Counted from the first letter of the stretch, positions 6,476 to 12,884 are shown. The stretch is DNA of 14,141 bases from a bacterium (GCA_021847685.1 JAJZQE010000008.1:1-14141), one strand, 5' to 3'. Translations and numbers: made by a program. The notes: generated by a model not told the origin, from the letters alone.

Positions 6476-6778
6476 TCACACCCCCTTACGGTCGGGGTTG
6501 ACGCCGAGACGCTTGAGTCCGCGCCGTTCACGTCCCGTACCCCAGTACCACCAATACAGGAGGCTGGCGATGAGGAACATGACGACGGAAACGATCAAAG
6601 CGGTTAGCGCCTCGTAGGCCATCCAGTTAAGGATGATGGCGATCGCGAACATCACGATTGCCATGCGGCCTGCCCAGACATGCATGATTCGAATGCAGAA
6701 AAATCCTGCAACGAAGCACACTACGGACAGGATGCCGGACGCAATGAAAATCGCGTGTACAACAAACTCTGTGGTCAT
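6476..6778 (-). CDS. 100-residue, three-TM small membrane protein
   Basis: Three hydrophobic segments are visible (about residues 3-30, 38-53 and 57-78), followed by a strongly basic tail (GRERRGLKRLGV). No conserved motif is recognised. I chose the ATG at 6778 because AAAGG lies 9 bases upstream; an in-frame TTG at 6814 would add 12 residues and lacks a ribosome-binding site. The gene is first in a two-gene operon driven by a near-consensus promoter at 6847-6875 and is coupled to the 39-residue gene. Base composition (many GCG, GTC, ATC and CGT codons) is visibly GC-richer than the ribosomal genes on either side, which suggests recent acquisition, perhaps from a high-GC host or its phage. 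Confidence 0.75.
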   Translation of the reverse strand: MTTEFVVHAIFIASGILSVVCFVAGFFCIRIMHVWAGRMAIVMFAIAIILNWMAYEALTALIVSVVMFLIASLLYWWYWGTGRERRGLKRLGVNPDRKGV

Positions 6779-6842
6779 TAGTCTGCCTTTCAAGTGGGGA
6801 AGTGGGTAGTGCAAGGAGCGTCCGAGATTTCTCTCAAGACAT

Positions 6843-6875
6843 ATGCACTATAGCATTTTTAGCTAATTTTGTCAA
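6843..6875 (-). promoter_or_regulatory. Near-consensus promoter with symmetric -10 region
   Basis: On the minus strand TTGACA (6875-6870), 17-base spacer and TATAGT (6852-6847), with TGC before the -10. This is one of the best promoters in the window. The -10 is embraced by an inverted repeat ATGC-TATAGT-GCAT (6856-6843), which could be an operator. The leader to the ATG is about 60 bases and holds a GAGA-GAAA-TCTC mini-hairpin. Confidence 0.8.
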
Positions 6876-6897
6876 TACCGCTATGCTTAAAATACAC

Positions 6898-6926
6898 TAG
6901 ACAACAGAGGCCAAGCGTGTTATATT
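6898..6926 (+). promoter_or_regulatory. rplA promoter
   Basis: TAGACA (6898-6903), 17-base spacer, TATATT (6921-6926). The start is expected near 6933, giving a leader of about 60 bases. That leader contains a small GGCT-CACAA-AGCC hairpin (6952-6964) and an AAAGGG ribosome-binding site before the ATG. Confidence 0.65.
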
Positions 6927-6992
6927 AAATAAATACAAATCAATGTTGGGAGGCTCACAAAGCCGTTATTACCACAGAAAGGGTTAACAACT

Positions 6993-7982
6993 ATGGCTAA
7001 AAAAGCCGACTTGCTTGCAGAAGCAACCAAACTTGGTCTTAAATTGACCGACAAAAATACTATCGCCGAGATTGAGGCCGCTATTGCTGGCGCCGCTACA
7101 ACCGAAGAAGCCTCAGTTGTTAAAGCACCGAAAGCCACAGCTAAGGCCGGAAAAAGAAGCGAAAAAGCGCTAAAAGCTGCTGAAGAAAAGGTTGAAAAAG
7201 AAGAGCGCAAAGAAAAAGGCGACACGACTCCTCAATCTGAAGACGCTGAAGCTAATTCTAAAAAGGGTCCACGCCCAGTTACTCGTCCACTAATCGAACG
7301 CCGTGGCAAAAACTACCGCAAAGTTGCTGAACTAGTCGAGAAAGACAAAGTTTATTCACTAAGTAATGCTTTGGAACTTGCTACCAAGACTAACCCAAGT
7401 AAATTTGACGCTAGCGTTGAAGTTCACGTTAAACTTGGCGTTGATCCACGCCAGGCAGACCAAAACGTTCGTGCTACCGTATCGCTTCCAAACGGTACCG
7501 GTAAAACCATCCGCGTTGCTGTCTTTGCCCCTGAAGCCGACCACGCTGCTGCTAAATCAGCTGGTGCCGACATCGTTGGTGACGAAACTTTGCTAGCTCA
7601 GCTAGACAAAGAAGAAATCAACTTTGACACCCTGATTTCAACTCCTGCGTTTATGCCACGTCTTGGTAAATACGCTCGATTGCTTGGTCCACGTGGTTTG
7701 ATGCCAAACCCAAAGAGTGGTACCGTTGCCGCTGATGTCGCCAAAGCAACTGTTGATGCCAAAGCTGGTAAAGTTGAATACCGTGTCGACAAGCAAGCTA
7801 TTGTACACCTTTCAATCGGTAAAGTAAGTTTTGGCGCCAAAAAGCTAAACGAGAACGCAAAAGCCTTCTTTGACAGCCTGCAAAGCCAAAAACCATCTAG
7901 CCTAAAGAGTCAGTACATCAAATCAACCAGCCTAAGCACCACTCAAGGTCCTGGCATCAAGGTTGAGACTACCTCAAACTAG
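6993..7982 (+). CDS. rplA: Ribosomal protein uL1 with ~100-residue N-terminal extension
   Basis: L1 forms the mobile stalk at the E site and in many bacteria represses its own mRNA. The canonical body runs from about residue 104 (RGKNYRKVAELV) to the end, with the signature LGPRGLMPNPKSGTV near 229-243. At 329 residues the protein is about 100 longer than usual. The extra part has two pieces. Residues 1-33 look like a small helix-extended loop-helix fold of the SAP/Rho_N/HeH kind (KKADLLAEATKLGLKLTD, then IAEIEAAI). Residues 40-98 are a highly charged Lys/Glu/Ala linker. SAP/HeH folds usually bind nucleic acid, so an RNA contact is plausible but inferred. The ATG with AAAGGG at 9 bases is the only good start and places the extension inside the gene. 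Confidence 0.96.
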   Translation: MAKKADLLAEATKLGLKLTDKNTIAEIEAAIAGAATTEEASVVKAPKATAKAGKRSEKALKAAEEKVEKEERKEKGDTTPQSEDAEANSKKGPRPVTRPLIERRGKNYRKVAELVEKDKVYSLSNALELATKTNPSKFDASVEVHVKLGVDPRQADQNVRATVSLPNGTGKTIRVAVFAPEADHAAAKSAGADIVGDETLLAQLDKEEINFDTLISTPAFMPRLGKYARLLGPRGLMPNPKSGTVAADVAKATVDAKAGKVEYRVDKQAIVHLSIGKVSFGAKKLNENAKAFFDSLQSQKPSSLKSQYIKSTSLSTTQGPGIKVETTSN

Positions 7983-8001
7983 TTTATAAATTTACTAAAT
8001 C

Positions 8002-8032
8002 AAATACCACTCTTCAAAGGGTGGTATTTTTT
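8002..8032 (+). terminator. Intrinsic terminator after rplA
   Basis: AAATACCACTCT (8002-8013), loop TCAA, AGGGTGGTATTT (8018-8029), one G-U pair, followed by T residues to 8032. It closes rplA as its own unit, separate from rplJ-rplL. Confidence 0.88.
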
Positions 8033-8071
8033 ATACATAAGCACAATAAAACATAGTCGTAAAAATGATAA

Positions 8072-8100
8072 TTGTATTGTAAAATATATATTAATATAAC
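8072..8100 (+). promoter_or_regulatory. Candidate promoter for the nucleotidyltransferase-deaminase pair
   Basis: TTGTAT (8072-8077), 17-base spacer, TATAAC (8095-8100) in a very A/T-rich stretch. Other alignments (TATATT at 8085) are possible, so the exact boxes are uncertain. Confidence 0.4.
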
Positions 8101-8114
8101 AAGGGTTTAAATAA

Positions 8115-8783
8115 GTGGCTGAAATTGTTCATGCTAAAGAGGTAGTAAATAATTCCGCTGGTGGAGAGCGGGGTATTTTTGGTGCAAAACCAAATCTGGA
8201 AGCTCGCTTTATTGAAGATCATGCACGTCTCGAAGAATACGCTATGGCATGCCGTACGATGGGGCTTAGTATCGCACTCACTTCAGGTTCATTTGATTTG
8301 ATTCATGTTGGACATGCAAAATACCTTGAAGCTGCTAAGGCTTATGCAGATGTATTAATAGTCGGTGTAGATAGCGATACAAAGGTACGTCAGCGGAAAG
8401 GTGAAGATCGTCCAGTTGTGCCAGAAGGCGAAAGAGTTCAAATGCTTGCTCACCTTCGGTCTGTTGATATTATTACTCTTAAAAATCCTGACGAACCTAA
8501 GTGGGACTTAATTAAAAGAATAAGGCCTGATACTTTAATTGTAACTGACGAAACGTATGACGATAATACATTAGAAGGCTTGAGTGAATACTGCGGCCGC
8601 TTAATATCACTTGAGCCACAGGCAACAACATCAACTTCAGCGCAAATTCGCCGCCTGCAAGTTGGTTGGACTAGCAAGATTATTGATCCTGTAGAAGAGA
8701 TATTATTGAAACATAATGCGCCAGAAGAGTTGCGTAGAGAAATCGGCAGACTATTGCTTGGTCGTAAAGATGGACAAGAATAG
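8115..8783 (+). CDS. HxGH nucleotidyltransferase (RfaE2/TagD-like)
   Basis: Predicted 222-residue cytidylyl/adenylyl-transferase that would join NTP to a sugar phosphate or alcohol phosphate with release of pyrophosphate. The catalytic nucleotide-binding signature is intact: TSGSFDLIHVGHAKYLEAA, with HVGH at residues 64-67. The C-terminal phosphate-binding motif is present as TSTSAQI (172-178). RPVVPEGERVQMLAHLRSVD (99-118) is closest to the RfaE2/HldE-C heptose-phosphate adenylyltransferases. About 50 residues precede the domain and ~40 follow, which is longer than a bare TagD. Start is GTG with AAGGG 9 bases upstream. It overlaps the next gene by 14 bases, so the two products are probably made together. 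The substrate cannot be fixed; no heptose or teichoate genes are nearby. Confidence 0.82.
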   Translation: MAEIVHAKEVVNNSAGGERGIFGAKPNLEARFIEDHARLEEYAMACRTMGLSIALTSGSFDLIHVGHAKYLEAAKAYADVLIVGVDSDTKVRQRKGEDRPVVPEGERVQMLAHLRSVDIITLKNPDEPKWDLIKRIRPDTLIVTDETYDDNTLEGLSEYCGRLISLEPQATTSTSAQIRRLQVGWTSKIIDPVEEILLKHNAPEELRREIGRLLLGRKDGQE

Positions 8784-9636
8784 AGAGCTTTTCGCTGGAT
8801 ATATTCCAGTTATTCATTCTGGTTATATTGAAGCTTTTAATCGTCATCCGGATGCTGAAATTGGGATACTAGGAGATGATGTCTTAAGTCAGGTATCTTA
8901 TTTACATAAAGATATTCGTGCGCTCAATCCGCATGATGCCGAAAAGGCGATAGTCGGGCTGGGACGAGACGCGTCAATAATCGGCATCAATGCACTTTCA
9001 AAGGTGCTGTATAGCCAAACCGTTATTATGCCAGATGACGATATTACTAGATTATTATTAGAACAATACCCCCAAGCAGATATACAAAAAGAACCCGTAT
9101 TTTTGCGGTGGGACAGGGATAATTCAACAAACATATCAGACATTACTCCAGACAGAACTGTAAGTTTAAATGATCACGACCCACTAATAAATCTTCTTGG
9201 TTATGAAGCTACTCAAAGTAGTAACTGGTGGAGACATGTGGGTGCCGTTATATTAGACGACGAAAAGGTATTAACCAGTGGCCACAACTCCTCTTTACCC
9301 ACACAGTACACTTCATGGATAGAGGGTGATCCACGTATTACCGCCAAAAAGGGTGAAAGTATAGAAAGATCTATAGACATACACGCCGAAGCAAAGTTAA
9401 TCGCAGAGGCTTCTAAAAAATCAATCGACTTGTCCGAAACCTCTATTATTGTCAGTACATTTCCTTGCCCAAACTGCGCTAAACTAATTGCACTTAGCGG
9501 GATTAAGGCAGTTTATTATATTGACGGCTATTCGATGCTTGATGGTTATAGTGTATTAAAAAACTTCAATGTTGAAATTATTAAAATCGAAGCAAACCTC
9601 AAGCCAGAGAATAAAAATAGTTTTGTACAATATTAA
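8770..9636 (+). CDS. Degenerate nucleotidyltransferase fused to a deoxycytidylate-type deaminase
   Basis: Predicted 288-residue two-domain protein. The C-terminal half (about 150-275) has the zinc deaminase site: HAE at 205-207 and PCPNC at 232-236, arranged as in dCMP deaminases, with VGAVILDD and SGHNSSLP upstream. The likely reaction is dCMP (or another cytosine nucleotide) to the uracil form. The N-terminal half (about 5-130) resembles the nucleotidyltransferase fold of the gene before it. AGYIPVIHSGYIEAF aligns to the GxFDxxHxGH signature, but the second His is Tyr19, so it should be catalytically dead or altered. I chose ATG 8770 over an upstream in-frame codon at 8716, which would overlap the neighbour by 68 bases. 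It ends flush against the convergent HIT gene. It is A/T-rich with many ATA codons. Confidence 0.75.
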   Translation: MDKNRELFAGYIPVIHSGYIEAFNRHPDAEIGILGDDVLSQVSYLHKDIRALNPHDAEKAIVGLGRDASIIGINALSKVLYSQTVIMPDDDITRLLLEQYPQADIQKEPVFLRWDRDNSTNISDITPDRTVSLNDHDPLINLLGYEATQSSNWWRHVGAVILDDEKVLTSGHNSSLPTQYTSWIEGDPRITAKKGESIERSIDIHAEAKLIAEASKKSIDLSETSIIVSTFPCPNCAKLIALSGIKAVYYIDGYSMLDGYSVLKNFNVEIIKIEANLKPENKNSFVQY

Positions 9637-10083
9637 TTAACTAATTTTAAAACGAACTTTATCTTCAGCTGAAAGATTAGGCTTGGGTACGATTAAATGC
9701 GCATGCAAGTGCCGTACGGTTGCACCATTTCTACTCACATCGCCAAATCTCATCGCCAAACCACCAGCAGCAATTTGAAACTCAGATACCGCCCACGATA
9801 TTTGCTCCTGTAATTCATCAAAAGAACCTTTTGGCAGGTCGGTAAAAGTCTCAGCGTGGTACCGCGCAATTGCCAACAAATGTTGGTCAGTGTTTTCATA
9901 TGGCCATTGATTTCTCGTTAAAATCCAATGGGCACCCTTTATGAAAATTGGCTGCTTGTGATACTTTTCGAGATTTTCTGGACAAAACGGGCATTCTTGA
10001 TTATCTTGAATATCTTTCATAACGCCCAGTTGATCTATCGAACGCGCATTGTCTAAATTAACATACGAATTAATCTCGCTCAT
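9637..10083 (-). CDS. HIT-family nucleotide hydrolase/transferase
   Basis: Histidine-triad protein of 148 residues. The catalytic HLHAHLI lies at 125-131, with His127 the expected nucleophile. A CPFC knuckle at 31-34 suggests a structural zinc, as in the GalT/Ap4A-phosphorylase-like branch of HIT proteins. The family cleaves or transfers nucleoside monophosphates from dinucleoside polyphosphates, adenylylated amines and similar compounds. The sequence does not say which. Its ATG lies inside the end of folA (14-base overlap), making it the third gene of thyA-folA-HIT. Its TAA directly touches the TAA of the convergent deaminase. A HIT protein next to thymidylate genes could clear nucleotide by-products; this is inference. 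Confidence 0.85.
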   Translation of the reverse strand: MSEINSYVNLDNARSIDQLGVMKDIQDNQECPFCPENLEKYHKQPIFIKGAHWILTRNQWPYENTDQHLLAIARYHAETFTDLPKGSFDELQEQISWAVSEFQIAAGGLAMRFGDVSRNGATVRHLHAHLIVPKPNLSAEDKVRFKIS

Positions 10084-10567
10084 AGGTCACAAACCTGTAA
10101 GGATAAATGTTATTCTCGTCAGATTTATAGTCTTCTGATTCGACAGCCTTCCACTCCTTGTCAAGAATAGGGAAGAAGGAATCAGCTCCATCTATAGATG
10201 CCGCCACCTCGGTAGCAAATATTCGATCTACATTATTAATGGCCTGCTCATAGATGCTTGAACCACCGATTACAAATACACTATTATCTTGACTAGTTGT
10301 CGCGTATGCTTCATCTAGAGAATTAACTACCTCAACACCAGGAAAAACTAGACTATGGTCTGTTGATAATACGATATTTCTCCTACCAGGAAGTGCAGCC
10401 CCAATTGACACAAGTGTTTTCCGACCCATAATCACAGTAGCCTTACGAGTAAGGGTCCGAAAACGCTTCATATCTTCCTGCATTTCGCGCTGACCCCATA
10501 GTAAATGATTCTCTTTGCCAATTGCTCGGTTTTCATCATAAGCTACAATAATATTTCGATTCATCAT
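10070..10567 (-). CDS. folA: Dihydrofolate reductase
   Basis: Reduces dihydrofolate to tetrahydrofolate with NADPH, regenerating the cofactor that thymidylate synthase oxidises. It has 165 residues, normal for the family. Visible motifs: AIGKENHLLW (15-24), acidic catalytic Asp32 in EDMKRF, MGRKTLVSIG (47-56), LPGRRNIVLS (59-68) and the NADPH-binding VIGGSSIY (99-106). The usual LPW is LLW here, a small change near the substrate pocket. The ATG overlaps the TGA of thyA by four bases (ATGA), a classic coupled pair; a second ATG follows immediately. The gene overlaps HIT by 14 bases at its end. Confidence 0.95.
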   Translation of the reverse strand: MMNRNIIVAYDENRAIGKENHLLWGQREMQEDMKRFRTLTRKATVIMGRKTLVSIGAALPGRRNIVLSTDHSLVFPGVEVVNSLDEAYATTSQDNSVFVIGGSSIYEQAINNVDRIFATEVAASIDGADSFFPILDKEWKAVESEDYKSDENNIYPYRFVTYERD

Positions 10568-11544
10568 ACTGCCGTTCCGCCCATATTAATAGGAGGGTGA
10601 GCTAGGTATTCTTCAATGAAAAAATGTTCAACTCTAAAATCCTCAAGATTTTTAATAGATGGATCGATGGTTAATTTCGGAAAGGCATAAGGTTCTCGTT
10701 GCAATATTTCGTCAACTTTTTCATTATGTTGATTATAAATATGTGCATTCGAAAGTTGAAACACGAGCTCTCTTGGCTTGTATCCAGTTACTTGACCAAC
10801 CATCATTAATAAAGCGGCGTAGTGAACAAAATTGAAGGGTAATCCTATCGGAGCATCCGCACTACGCTGCCAATGTACTAAAGATATCTCTTTGTTAACT
10901 GTATCGATGTTGTAATGCTGCATGCCATGGCAAGGTACTACGAGCACTTTTTGACTATATCCTGGGGCACGACTTAAATATTGGGGGATAAATGGACTAA
11001 TTATATGGGTCCTAAGCTCGGGCCTAGCTTTAATCTGTTCTATCATTGCGCTGTATTGATTAAATGTATCGCCATTATCGGGAAAGTCATGAAACGCAGC
11101 TCCATATGATCCTGGACCCAAGTCACCAAGTTCTAAACCGCGCTTCTCAGCTTTTGCCGCGTCGGTTGTCCATGGTGACCAAAATTTACATCCAAAACTC
11201 TCTAGTTCTTGTTGTGTGCGAGCGCCATTAATAAACCCAAGTATCTCACCTAAGGCCTGCTTTACCGGTCCAGCCACTGGTCTTTTTGATACATTTGGTT
11301 TATAGGAAGTAATTATTTCGCTAGTAGTACCACGGGTTAAATCTCTTTCGGTAATTAAAGGAAAGCCACCTTCGGCTAAATCAAATCGCATCATGTGACC
11401 CAGTATCTCGGTTGAACCTTGATCCATACCAGAAAGGGCAGCTCTGCCCCTTGTTCGTATACGCTCAAGTAATTGACGATATTGCTGATCGGGTTCACGA
11501 TCGTGACTGTATTCAAACGCAGCTTCTACTTCATTATTGCTCAC
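10564..11544 (-). CDS. thyA: Thymidylate synthase, divergent
   Basis: ThyA methylates dUMP to dTMP using methylene-tetrahydrofolate. In this 326-residue protein the catalytic Cys205 sits in VVPCHGMQHY. Arg227 in HWQRSAD, the LPFN asparagine (238) that selects uracil over cytosine, the AHIYNQH block (267-273) and the closing C-terminus MGGTAV are all present. It is longer and more divergent than a typical 264-residue ThyA. By recalled family alignment, the paired arginines before the catalytic Cys region are a single Arg (ELRTHII). The Trp of the GPVYGxxWR block is Phe (GPGSYGAAFHDF). The usual folate-side Lys after PLxT is Glu (PLITERDL). Start is GTG. A purine stretch (GAGAGAG) lies upstream with longer than usual spacing. 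Confidence 0.88.
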   Translation of the reverse strand: MSNNEVEAAFEYSHDREPDQQYRQLLERIRTRGRAALSGMDQGSTEILGHMMRFDLAEGGFPLITERDLTRGTTSEIITSYKPNVSKRPVAGPVKQALGEILGFINGARTQQELESFGCKFWSPWTTDAAKAEKRGLELGDLGPGSYGAAFHDFPDNGDTFNQYSAMIEQIKARPELRTHIISPFIPQYLSRAPGYSQKVLVVPCHGMQHYNIDTVNKEISLVHWQRSADAPIGLPFNFVHYAALLMMVGQVTGYKPRELVFQLSNAHIYNQHNEKVDEILQREPYAFPKLTIDPSIKNLEDFRVEHFFIEEYLAHPPINMGGTAV

Positions 11545-11583
11545 GACTAATCATCTCTCTCAGACTTTAAATAACTGTAAGTT

Positions 11584-11592
11584 ATTATAACA
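11584..11592 (-). promoter_or_regulatory. Extended -10 promoter of thyA-folA-HIT
   Basis: On the minus strand TGTTATAAT is a perfect TGn-TATAAT. The -35 position 17 bases away (TTAGTG) is weak, as expected when an extended -10 is used. The leader would be about 33 bases. Confidence 0.6.
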
Positions 11593-11643
11593 GATTTATT
11601 AAATAACACTAACGTGTCATATTTGATTTCAATCCTTGACAAG

Positions 11644-12657
11644 CTATTTTGAGTTTATCGAGCGTCGGATAGCTTCGCTGGCAAAATCTTGCCTGGCCCT
11701 TGATAGCCATTCAAGTTCGGTGCCTTTTGTGCTGCGTTTGGCTTTTTTGGCTTCTTCAAGCTCATAAACACGCATTGGATTAAAGGCGTAAGTTGTCGTT
11801 GAGAGCGGGATAGCAATGTCAAATTCATCGTTCACTAAAACTCGAGGTATCAGATTATTGGCCTCGATAATTTCCATAACCTGTTTGTTCCAGTCAGGGT
11901 TCTTGTCAATTTTGATACCTCGGAACTGCCTGGCGATATCCTGATCAAGCGGACTTTCCTTATCCACTCGAAGTACAAACGTAGAGCGTTCTATAACAAC
12001 CGTGCCATCGGGCAAAATACCACGGACACGTTTACGTTTCATTAAAAAGCCTATTTCAATGTTTTCGCCTTTATCGCGAATATGACCACCGTCAACACCA
12101 TATGTCGTCATTGAATCATCCTCAATAATTCGACCTCCGTTATTCTCGATCGCAAAATCAATCGCCTGGCGCATGTCACCAAGTGTCTCCATGTGTTGGC
12201 CATATGAGTGGGTCAAGCGGGCTAGCTCAATCGAAGGCATATCGAGTGTGGTTAGTAATTTAAGTAAATCATTCGGATTAGACATACCCTCGATGGCGGC
12301 CATCAAAATTTCCTGATGTGGTTTTTCTAGATTATTAATATCAATGTCTGGGTTGCGATCTTCAAAACTTTTTGCGTTGCGGTCTTGACGCTGAAAGAAG
12401 CGTGACATAAAGTGTTGCAAAACAAATTCCTTTACGTCAGCAGGTGTAGCTTCGGGCGCACTATTATGAATCCGCTGTTTAAGCTCGTGATAAATAACCA
12501 TTTGATTACTGCTAAAATGTAGGGGCGTTGCGCCCCAAGTCAAGTGCTCACCACGCAGTTTTTCGCGAGGATCAGTATTTCTATCACAAACCTCAATAGC
12601 TTCATATTTTAATGAAGCGGTCTCTAATGAAACATTTTCTGCGTTATGAGCGTACAC
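11644..12657 (-). CDS. Conserved-looking hypothetical protein, 337 residues
   Basis: No family is recognised. The protein is soluble: no signal peptide and no transmembrane segment. It is acidic overall, with long helical stretches (about 50-160), then a beta-rich part from about 165 to 260 that contains TTYGVDGGHIRDKGENIEIG, GTVVIERSTFVLRV and a middle charged turn. The C-terminus is helical and basic (EEAKKAKRSTKG). No obvious catalytic triad or nucleotide-binding loop is seen. Codon usage matches the chromosomal genes more than the A/T-rich thyA island. Start is GTG with no Shine-Dalgarno; a perfect TATAAT lies 8 bases upstream, so a leaderless mRNA is likely. It sits between the nucleotide island and rplJ, divergent from rplJ. 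Confidence 0.7.
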   Translation of the reverse strand: MYAHNAENVSLETASLKYEAIEVCDRNTDPREKLRGEHLTWGATPLHFSSNQMVIYHELKQRIHNSAPEATPADVKEFVLQHFMSRFFQRQDRNAKSFEDRNPDIDINNLEKPHQEILMAAIEGMSNPNDLLKLLTTLDMPSIELARLTHSYGQHMETLGDMRQAIDFAIENNGGRIIEDDSMTTYGVDGGHIRDKGENIEIGFLMKRKRVRGILPDGTVVIERSTFVLRVDKESPLDQDIARQFRGIKIDKNPDWNKQVMEIIEANNLIPRVLVNDEFDIAIPLSTTTYAFNPMRVYELEEAKKAKRSTKGTELEWLSRARQDFASEAIRRSINSK

Positions 12658-12665
12658 GGCTATTT

Positions 12666-12671
12666 ATTATA
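12666..12671 (-). promoter_or_regulatory. Candidate -10 box for the 337-residue gene
   Basis: TATAAT on the minus strand followed by 8 bases and the GTG start. A weak TGGACT lies 17 bases upstream as a possible -35. The geometry predicts a transcript starting at or within a base or two of the start codon. Confidence 0.45.
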
Positions 12672-12734
12672 TAACCCTTTGGCGATTTAGTCCATGGCCA
12701 TTATCAGCTAAAAAACAGCGGGGGATTCGTTTTA

Positions 12735-12764
12735 TTGACAACAGATATGATGATTTGCTATACT
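12735..12764 (+). promoter_or_regulatory. rplJ-rplL promoter
   Basis: Perfect TTGACA (12735-12740), 18-base spacer, TATACT (12759-12764) with TGC before it (extended -10). The start near 12771 places the L10 leader at the very 5' end of the transcript. Confidence 0.8.
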
Positions 12765-12771
12765 ACCGCTA

Positions 12772-12860
12772 GACATCACCAAAGACAGTAGCTGTATGAA
12801 AATACTTAATTCGCTACCGAGGATCATGTAAAACATACATTTTTCGATTTTAGTCTTTGG
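12772..12860 (+). promoter_or_regulatory. L10-type ribosomal leader (rplJ autoregulation)
   Basis: The leader has the shape known from rplJL leaders. An outer stem is possible between CCAAAGAC (12779-12786) and GTCTTTGG (12853-12860). Inside it AGTAGC (12787-12792) pairs with GCTAC (12813-12817), around a GTAT-GAAA-ATAC hairpin (12794-12805), and the conserved ACCGAGG follows (12816-12822). A further small hairpin ATGT-AAA-ACAT is at 12826-12836. In Firmicutes the L10(L12)4 complex binds this element and controls an attenuator. An attenuator follows here too, so autoregulation by L10-L12 is likely. Motif recognition is from memory of the family. Confidence 0.82.
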
Positions 12861-12884
12861 CAGTGCGAGGTCCAAAGACTTTTT
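12852..12884 (+). terminator. Attenuator terminator in the rplJ leader
   Basis: AGTCTTTGG (12852-12860), an 11-base loop, CCAAAGACT (12872-12880), then TTTT and further T residues. A perfect 9-bp stem stands 75 bases before the rplJ start. Its left arm can instead pair with the upstream CCAAAGAC of the leader, so the two folds exclude each other. Confidence 0.87.

Noticed and set aside
6779..6814. TTG start for the three-TM protein
   Set aside because: No Shine-Dalgarno upstream; the ATG at 6778 has AAAGG.
6952..6964. L1-binding operator in the rplA leader
   Set aside because: The GGCT-CACAA-AGCC hairpin is too small, and I cannot match it to the L1 rRNA-mimic with confidence.
8716..8769. 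Upstream start for the deaminase fusion
   Set aside because: It would overlap the nucleotidyltransferase gene by 68 bases, and the added residues do not resemble the family; ATG 8770 leaves a 14-base overlap.
6355..10566. Recoding of TGA as glycine, as in some Patescibacteria
   Set aside because: thyA and both small membrane genes end at TGA exactly where the next gene starts, so TGA acts as a stop.
11575..11593. LexA-like box (CTGT, ACAG) at the thyA promoter
   Set aside because: The half-sites are 11 bases apart, not the 8 of the known CTGT-N8-ACAG site, and the match follows from the extended -10 sequence.
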